This document shows, in pieces, positions 59,305 through 64,000 of a stretch of DNA of 64,000 nt (positions are counted from its first letter, which is position 1; each line of letters begins with the position of its first letter). Origin of the DNA: Salinicola sp. Its GTDB lineage: Bacteria; Pseudomonadota; Gammaproteobacteria; Pseudomonadales; Halomonadaceae. Under the pieces are notes generated by a model, which was not told the origin of the DNA, ran no database searches, and was given only the letters and a program-made list of their open reading frames with translations. The position numbers were made by a program, and so were the translations under genes. Location: positions 1 to 64,000 of the forward strand of contig NZNW01000065.1 of the NCBI GenBank assembly GCA_002695065.1, read 5' to 3'.

Positions 59305-60825
59305 CTAGAAGAAACCCATGGGGTTGATGTCGTAGCTGATCAGCAGGTTCTTGGTCTGCTGATAGTGCTCCAACGCCATCTTGTGGGTTTCCCGACCCAC
59401 ACCGGACTTCTTGTAGCCGCCGAAGGCGGCGTGGGCCGGATACTGGTGGTAGCAGTTGGTCCAGACGCGACCGGCCTGGATGCCGCGGCCCATGCGATAG
59501 GCGCGGTTGATATCGCGGGTCCAGACACCGGCGCCCAGTCCGAATTCGGTGTCGTTGGCAATGGCCAGGGCTTCTTCCTCGTCCTTGAAGGTCGTGACCG
59601 AGACCACCGGGCCGAAGATCTCCTCCTGGAACACGCGCATCTTGTTGTTGCCCTTCAGCAGCGTGGGCTGGATGTAGTAACCCCGGGAGAGATCGTCGCC
59701 CAGCGATTCCCGCTCGCCGCCGGACAGGAACTCCGCACCTTCATCCCGCGCCACGTCCATGTAGGACATGATCTTGTCGAACTGCTCCTGCGAAGCCTGG
59801 GCGCCGACCTGAGTCTCGGTATCGAGGGGGTGGCCGCGCTTGATCTTCTTGACCCGCTCGAGGACCTTGGCCATGAACTCGTCGTAGATGCTCTCCTGGA
59901 CCAGGGCGCGGGAAGGGCAGGTGCAGACCTCGCCCTGGTTGAGGAAGCCCATCACCAGGCCTTCGGCGCACTTGTCGATGAACGCCGGTTCGGCGGACAT
60001 GACATCCTCGAAGTAGATGTTCGGGGACTTGCCGCCCAGCTCCACCGTGGAGGGGATGATGTTCTCGGCGGCACATTTCATGATGTGCGAGCCGATGGGC
60101 GTCGAGCCGGTGAAGGCGATCTTGGCGATACGCTTGCTGGTGGCCAGTGCCTGACCGGCTTCCTCGCCGTAGCCGTTGACGATATTGATGACGCCCTTCG
60201 GCAGGAGATCATGGATGATCTCGATGACCTTGAAGATCGAGACCGGGGTCTGCTCGGCGGGCTTGAGCACGACACAGTTGCCGGCGGCCAGCGCGGGTGC
60301 CAGCTTCCAGGTGGCCATCAGGATCGGGAAGTTCCAGGGAATGATCTGACCGACGACACCCAGGGGTTCGTGGAAGTGGTAGGAAGCCGTGTTGTCGTCG
60401 ATCTCGGCGGTGGTCCCTTCCTGGGCCCGAATGCAGCCGGCGAAATAGCGGAAATGGTCGATCGCCAGCGGGATGTCGGCTGCCAGCGTCTCGCGCACGG
60501 CCTTGCCGTTGTCCCAGGTCTCGGCGACCGCCAGCATCTCCAGATTCTGCTCCATGCGGTCGGCGATCTTCAAAAGCAGCGTCGAGCGCTCCTGGACGGA
60601 CGTCTTTCCCCAGGCCGGCGCGGCCTTGTGGGCGGCGTCCAGCGCAGTGTCGATATCCTTCTGGCTGGACCGGGCGACTTCACAGAAGACTTCCCCGGTA
60701 ACCGGGGTGATGTTCTCGAAGTATCGCCCTTCGGCCGGCGGTATCCACTCACCGCCGATGTAGTTCTCGTACCGCTTCTCGAAGCCAACGATGGCATCGG
60801 ATGTATTGGGGTTGGCGTAGCGCAT
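59305..60825 (-). CDS. exaC: Aldehyde dehydrogenase, ExaC/AcoD (acetaldehyde dehydrogenase II) type
   Basis: 506-aa NAD-dependent aldehyde dehydrogenase. Motifs: [20 protein letters not shown], the catalytic glutamate in [16 protein letters not shown], and the catalytic cysteine in [16 protein letters not shown]. The latter is typical of ExaC/AcoD rather than BetB or GabD. The C-terminus [11 protein letters not shown] is also characteristic. GGAGACG lies upstream of ATG 60825; the frame is open 16 codons more. Likely oxidises acetaldehyde or other small aldehydes, possibly those from amine degradation by the neighbouring genes. Confidence 0.9.
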   Translation of the reverse strand: MRYANPNTSDAIVGFEKRYENYIGGEWIPPAEGRYFENITPVTGEVFCEVARSSQKDIDTALDAAHKAAPAWGKTSVQERSTLLLKIADRMEQNLEMLAVAETWDNGKAVRETLAADIPLAIDHFRYFAGCIRAQEGTTAEIDDNTASYHFHEPLGVVGQIIPWNFPILMATWKLAPALAAGNCVVLKPAEQTPVSIFKVIEIIHDLLPKGVINIVNGYGEEAGQALATSKRIAKIAFTGSTPIGSHIMKCAAENIIPSTVELGGKSPNIYFEDVMSAEPAFIDKCAEGLVMGFLNQGEVCTCPSRALVQESIYDEFMAKVLERVKKIKRGHPLDTETQVGAQASQEQFDKIMSYMDVARDEGAEFLSGGERESLGDDLSRGYYIQPTLLKGNNKMRVFQEEIFGPVVSVTTFKDEEEALAIANDTEFGLGAGVWTRDINRAYRMGRGIQAGRVWTNCYHQYPAHAAFGGYKKSGVGRETHKMALEHYQQTKNLLISYDINPMGFF

Positions 60826-61027
60826 GATGAGCGTCTCCGGTTGGTGGCAGCGACCTCTGGCTTTCCCTCCCAATCTGCGCTCTCCACTACATTCATGCCA
60901 TTACGCTTTAGGCGACTCTCGCCGCCCCCCGGAGGCGGCGGTGGGTTCGACCAATGGCCAACGGTCAGGAAATACGCTGGTGGTACCATGGACCGTGTGG
61001 TTCAGCGACCTAAAGGAGGGTCTGACC

Positions 61028-61426
61028 ATGTTCCAGACTCAGCAAGAGAATGCCCGGAATCGCCCGCTGACCGACGACAGCGGCTGCTGTCAGATGAGTT
61101 CGATCAACCTGCTGGACGATAGCGTCTCCACGCAGAAAGAGGTGCAGGACCGCAATGTGCTGCAGCTCTATTTGCTGACGGTCCAGGTGAGGGCACTGAT
61201 GGACGTGGCCTGCCATCAGGGGCACGCCGAGTTCCTGACCGAGCGTCTACGCTTCCATACCGAGCAGCTGGAATCGCAGTTTTCCAATCTGGTGAACAAG
61301 CACAAAGGCGCTTCGTACACCCGCCATTTCTATGTTCAGCAGCAGCAGCGCTTCGACGCCGAGATCGAGAAGCTCATCGGTGCGCTGGAGTCGCTGGGCG
61401 AGCAGTATCGCAAGAACCCCCAATAA
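61028..61426 (+). CDS. Hypothetical protein with helical C-terminal half
   Basis: 132-aa protein, not recognised. The N-terminus is polar (MFQTQQENARNRPLTDDSGC) with a Cys-Cys pair. Residues 35-130 are helical and rich in Gln, Leu and Glu, suggesting coiled coils (QLYLLTVQVRALMDVACHQG, QQQRFDAEIEKLIGALESLG). It has a very strong ribosome-binding site, AAAGGAGGG, 7 nt before ATG 61028, so it should be well translated. Divergent from exaC across 202 nt. The frame is open back to 60824, but the strong site fixes the start. No membrane segment. Confidence 0.75.
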   Translation: MFQTQQENARNRPLTDDSGCCQMSSINLLDDSVSTQKEVQDRNVLQLYLLTVQVRALMDVACHQGHAEFLTERLRFHTEQLESQFSNLVNKHKGASYTRHFYVQQQQRFDAEIEKLIGALESLGEQYRKNPQ

Positions 61427-61441
61427 GATCCTTCCCCCTGA

Positions 61442-61479
61442 AATCCGCCACGGTGAATGGAGTTCCGCCATGGCGGATT
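61442..61479. terminator. Inverted repeat after the hypothetical gene
   Basis: AATCCGCCA (61442-61450) and TGGCGGATT (61471-61479), perfect 9 bp with a 20-nt loop, 15 nt past the stop of the preceding gene. No T run, so termination is only possible. Confidence 0.4.
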
Positions 61480-61617
61480 CCGTGTCGTGGCGGTCTGTGT
61501 CCACGAATCATCCATAGCGGCGCTGCGCGTGCGTCCAAGCCCTTGTATCGGCGGGCTATTCCCCGCCTTCGTCTTCCCTGGTGTCGAGTGGGTTGCTAGT
61601 TGCAAGCAGGGGGGGCG

Positions 61618-61633
61618 TGTTTCATGTGGAACA
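61618..61633. other. parS: Degenerate parS-like site
   Basis: TGTTTCATGTGGAACA: the parS palindrome with a TG in place of the central CG and unequal arms. It is close to a better site at 61646-61661, which makes a chance match less likely. Confidence 0.5.
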
Positions 61634-61645
61634 TGTCGATGGCGA

Positions 61646-61661
61646 AGTTCCACGTGAAACA
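61646..61661. other. parS: parS site
   Basis: AGTTCCACGTGAAACA differs at one end base from TGTTCCACGTGAAACA, a well-known ParB-binding site form. It lies 6 nt before the asmA stop on the opposite side. Confidence 0.75.
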
Positions 61662-61667
61662 CTCATC

Positions 61668-63755
61668 TCACGGAGCCGAGTCGGCCTGAATCTGACTCAG
61701 GAAGTCGTTGCATGGGGTGGTTTCATCGGCGCTCGGCGATACCAGCGCCAGCAGCGCGGCAGCGGGCGTCGCGACGGTTCCCAGGAATGCACCCACCGCG
61801 CCCCGCGCCAATAGCGACCCGGCATCGACCCCCGGTGACGGATTCTTCATCGTGCCGTGCACGTAGAGCGGCGAGCGCAGGGTGAACACGCGCGCGCCCT
61901 TGCTCTCCGGTTCGATATTCAGATCCAGGCCTTCCGTCTTGAAGTTGACCATACCGTCGATTCGGATCAGGGCGTTCTCTGTGTCGATGACGAAGAAGCG
62001 GGTCGTCGCCAGGCCGTCATCGACCTCCAGGTTGGTGGCTGCGCAGTTGATATTGACCTGCTCGTCGCCGAACAGTTGGCCTACGAGATAGTTGCCGACG
62101 TTGAGGCCAGCGAGTTCCATGAGGTTCTGGCTGATGACGCCGTCGCTGACCAGCATCTGCAGACTGCCGTCGCTGCTGCCTAGAATGGCGGCCACCGAGT
62201 TGCCCGTGCCACTGAGCGTGGCGTCGCCATTGAGCTCGCCGCGGCTGTTCTGCATCAGGTCGACATCGGGAAAGAGCTCGCTGAGCACCAGGCGGCGAAT
62301 GTGCATGTCCACGCGACTCTGCATCGGCTCCTGGCCACCATCGAGGCGCACCGTGGTGTTGAGATTGCCGCCGGCGACACCAAAACGGAGCGGATCCAGC
62401 AGAATTTCGCCGTCTTCGAGGGTGACGTGGGTATAGAGATCATCCAGCGGCAGCGAATCGCCGTGCTCGATGCGCTGAGCCGTGAACTTGACGTCGGCAT
62501 CCATGGTTCGCCACTGCTCGGTCTGGAATTCGCTGACCGGCAGCACCTTGTCCGGCGGCTGCTGGTTTTCTCCGCTCTGGCTGTCGTCTTCGCCCTGATC
62601 CTCGCCTCCGCTATCGGCACCGATCAGCGGTGCCAGATCGGCGAATCTCAACTGACGTGACACGACTTCACCCGTGAGGGACGGCCGCGGCTCTCCGAGC
62701 AGATAGGTGAGATCGCCATGGATATCGCTGTCTCCGATCTGGCCGTCAAAGTCCTGGTAGCGAAAGGAGAGCGCTTCCTGGCTGTTCAGGTTTGCGGTGA
62801 GGTGTCCTCGGGTGGAATAGGGTGGCGTATCCGGCAACGTCACGCCGATCACATTGTAGAGATCACCCAGGTTCTGGCCCGAAAAACTGAGATCCATGTC
62901 GATCTTCTTGGGAGCGAGTGGATCGGTGAGCGTGCCGTTGACCGCCACGCGAGTCGCACCCGCCTGTAGGTCAGCCTGTACGGGATAGGCGGCGCCGCGC
63001 TGGCGTAGTGCCGCCAGGCCGCCCAGCCGGCCACTGCCCTCGAATGTCTGATTCCGGTAGCTGCCTTGGGCGCTCCAGCCGAAACGATAATCGTCGATCT
63101 GCTGATCGGCGACGGCCTGGCCGGCGGCGCTTTCGCTATCGGTCAGCTCGCCGAAGGCGATCGGTTCGCCCAGTAGCTCTACCGTGGCATCGACATCGGC
63201 CGCGAGCGTGGCATCCTGGTAATGAACGTCGATGGGGTCGAACGCGATCTCTCCCACGTCGACGGTCCAGCTGCTTTGCTGGTCACTGCCGTCATCCGGC
63301 TGCGATGCGTCATCGCCGGCACCGAGATCGAACGTCCAGTTATCACTGCCATCCTGGAGGCGGACCAGTGTCGCTTCGCCTCCGGTGAGCTCGATATGGG
63401 GTAAGGAGAGCGTCTTGTGCAGCAGGGGTAGCGGTGACAGCACGATGTCGAGTGCTTCGAGGCTCGCCAGGTCGGCGTCGGTGACCGCTTCAGGGCTACC
63501 CACGTGGATATCCTCGGCACGCAGATGCGGCCATGGCACCCAGCTATGCCAGCCGGACTCGTCTTCGGGGCGCTGCCAGGCGAGACTGAGGTCTCCCTCG
63601 ATGGCGAAGGGGCGCTGAATGGCATTCGACACGCGCTGATTGATGGTCGGCTTCAGGCGGTTCCAGTCGAAGGTGAGAATGACGATGATCATCGCTGCCA
63701 GGATGACCAGCATGACCGCCACCACCCAGAGGCTGATCTTCTTTCCCAGAGTCAT
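61668..63755 (-). CDS. asmA: AsmA family protein
   Basis: 695-aa envelope protein. One N-terminal membrane anchor (ISLWVVAVMLVILAAMIIVI) is followed by a large periplasmic region. The AsmA N-terminal signature is LKPTINQRVSNAIQRPFAIE with GDLSLAWQRPED, and the C-terminal AsmA_2-like part has MLVSDGVISQNLMELAGLNV. An acidic Gln/Asp-rich linker (about 400-420) interrupts the middle. Proteins of this family are proposed bridge-like phospholipid carriers between the membranes. It is flanked by parS-like sites on both sides. Confidence 0.9.
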   Translation of the reverse strand: MTLGKKISLWVVAVMLVILAAMIIVILTFDWNRLKPTINQRVSNAIQRPFAIEGDLSLAWQRPEDESGWHSWVPWPHLRAEDIHVGSPEAVTDADLASLEALDIVLSPLPLLHKTLSLPHIELTGGEATLVRLQDGSDNWTFDLGAGDDASQPDDGSDQQSSWTVDVGEIAFDPIDVHYQDATLAADVDATVELLGEPIAFGELTDSESAAGQAVADQQIDDYRFGWSAQGSYRNQTFEGSGRLGGLAALRQRGAAYPVQADLQAGATRVAVNGTLTDPLAPKKIDMDLSFSGQNLGDLYNVIGVTLPDTPPYSTRGHLTANLNSQEALSFRYQDFDGQIGDSDIHGDLTYLLGEPRPSLTGEVVSRQLRFADLAPLIGADSGGEDQGEDDSQSGENQQPPDKVLPVSEFQTEQWRTMDADVKFTAQRIEHGDSLPLDDLYTHVTLEDGEILLDPLRFGVAGGNLNTTVRLDGGQEPMQSRVDMHIRRLVLSELFPDVDLMQNSRGELNGDATLSGTGNSVAAILGSSDGSLQMLVSDGVISQNLMELAGLNVGNYLVGQLFGDEQVNINCAATNLEVDDGLATTRFFVIDTENALIRIDGMVNFKTEGLDLNIEPESKGARVFTLRSPLYVHGTMKNPSPGVDAGSLLARGAVGAFLGTVATPAAALLALVSPSADETTPCNDFLSQIQADSAP

Positions 63756-63853
63756 GTCCGTAAGCCCGTCCGTTGGGGATATCCCAAGGGTAGTTCAGGA
63801 CTAAGGTTCCGTTTGTGATTTAACGTGACGACTCCCTTTCCACCGTGATGACC

Positions 63854-63869
63854 TGTTTCACGTGAAACA
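63854..63869. other. parS: Perfect parS site
   Basis: TGTTTCACGTGAAACA, a perfect 16-bp palindrome identical to the classical parS sequence bound by chromosomal ParB. It lies upstream of asmA, about 53 kb from parB. Confidence 0.9.
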
Positions 63870-63898
63870 CATCTTGCCCGCCGTTTCGGGTAGGGAAG

Positions 63899-64000
63899 TC
63901 ATGACTGGCTCTGATCCCCGGTGATCTGGTCGCCAATGAGTCTGGTCACGAAATCGTCGAGGTCCCGACAGATCCACGTCGAGGGAAACGCCGACCGCAC
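63899..64000 (-). CDS. Possible C-terminal end of a gene cut by the window edge
   Basis: On the minus strand a frame without stops enters from the window edge and ends at TGA 63901-63899. The 33 visible residues include STWICRDLDDFVTRLIGDQI, which looks protein-like. Too short to assign to a family; it could be chance in GC-rich DNA. Confidence 0.35.
   Translation of the reverse strand: MRSAFPSTWICRDLDDFVTRLIGDQITGDQSQS

Noticed and set aside
60920-60940. CGCCGCC/GGCGGCG hairpin upstream of exaC as an operator
   Set aside because: Short, pure-GC repeat likely by chance in this composition; no second site or conservation evidence.

Overview
The window is one continuous stretch of gammaproteobacterial chromosome around the replication origin. 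It is GC-rich (about 60-68 % in most places I counted, nearer 52-55 % in fieF at the left end). The gene set points to a halophilic or halotolerant member of the Halomonadaceae (Halomonas, Chromohalobacter or Salinicola type). The core genes resemble that family, and there is an apparent glucosylglycerol compatible-solute gene with a YcaD-type transporter. The genus is an inference, not a sequence match.

Layout from left to right. 0.1-2.7 kb: metal transporters fieF (+) and mgtE (-). 2.8-9.9 kb: the complete F1Fo ATP synthase operon atpIBEFHAGDC (-) with a strong terminator and a readable promoter. 10.2-14.5 kb: parB, parA, rsmG, mnmG (-). 14.5-15.3 kb: an AT-rich gene-free region with DnaA-box-like sites, a possible second or relict origin. 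15.3-17.7 kb: a polar amino-acid ABC transporter (-). 17.9-24.9 kb: erpA, a ClC chloride transporter, thiD-thiE-hemL and a fused phosphotransferase/P-loop kinase. 24.9-26.0 kb: a CsgD-like LuxR regulator with an AT-rich upstream region. 26.0-29.6 kb: rdgB-hemW, an OmpA-type lipoprotein and rlmJ. 29.6-33.4 kb: the glucosylglycerol-phosphate synthase/phosphatase and YcaD-like MFS gene. 33.6-36.6 kb: a lipoate ligase with permuted domains, a DUF1127 protein and a MocR regulator. 36.7-40.6 kb: mnmE, yidC, rnpA, rpmH (-). 40.6-41.2 kb: the best oriC candidate, with four perfect DnaA boxes and an AT-rich segment. 41.2-47.7 kb: dnaA, dnaN, recF, gyrB (+). 48.1-52.4 kb: a glucose-type ABC transporter (+). 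52.4-60.8 kb: a MocR regulator, an amino-acid permease, gabT, an ElaA-type acetyltransferase, a threonine/serine dehydratase-like enzyme and an ExaC-type aldehyde dehydrogenase. 61.0-64 kb: a small hypothetical protein and asmA, flanked by three parS-like sites.

How it fits together. The replication and segregation module is complete: oriC, dnaA/dnaN/recF/gyrB, parA/parB and parS. It is spread over more than 50 kb, with parAB about 30 kb to one side of oriC and parS about 20 kb to the other. The block rpmH-rnpA-yidC-mnmE-mnmG-rsmG-parAB-atp, contiguous in many gammaproteobacteria, is split here by about 22 kb of other genes, and yidD is missing from its usual place. Layered on this are nine perfect DnaA boxes (five inside coding sequences), a three-copy imperfect palindromic intergenic element, two further large inverted repeats sharing an 11-bp end, a tiny ORF overlapping thiD, and repeated half-sites upstream of both MocR genes.

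I found no tRNA, rRNA, CRISPR array, transposase or prophage gene.
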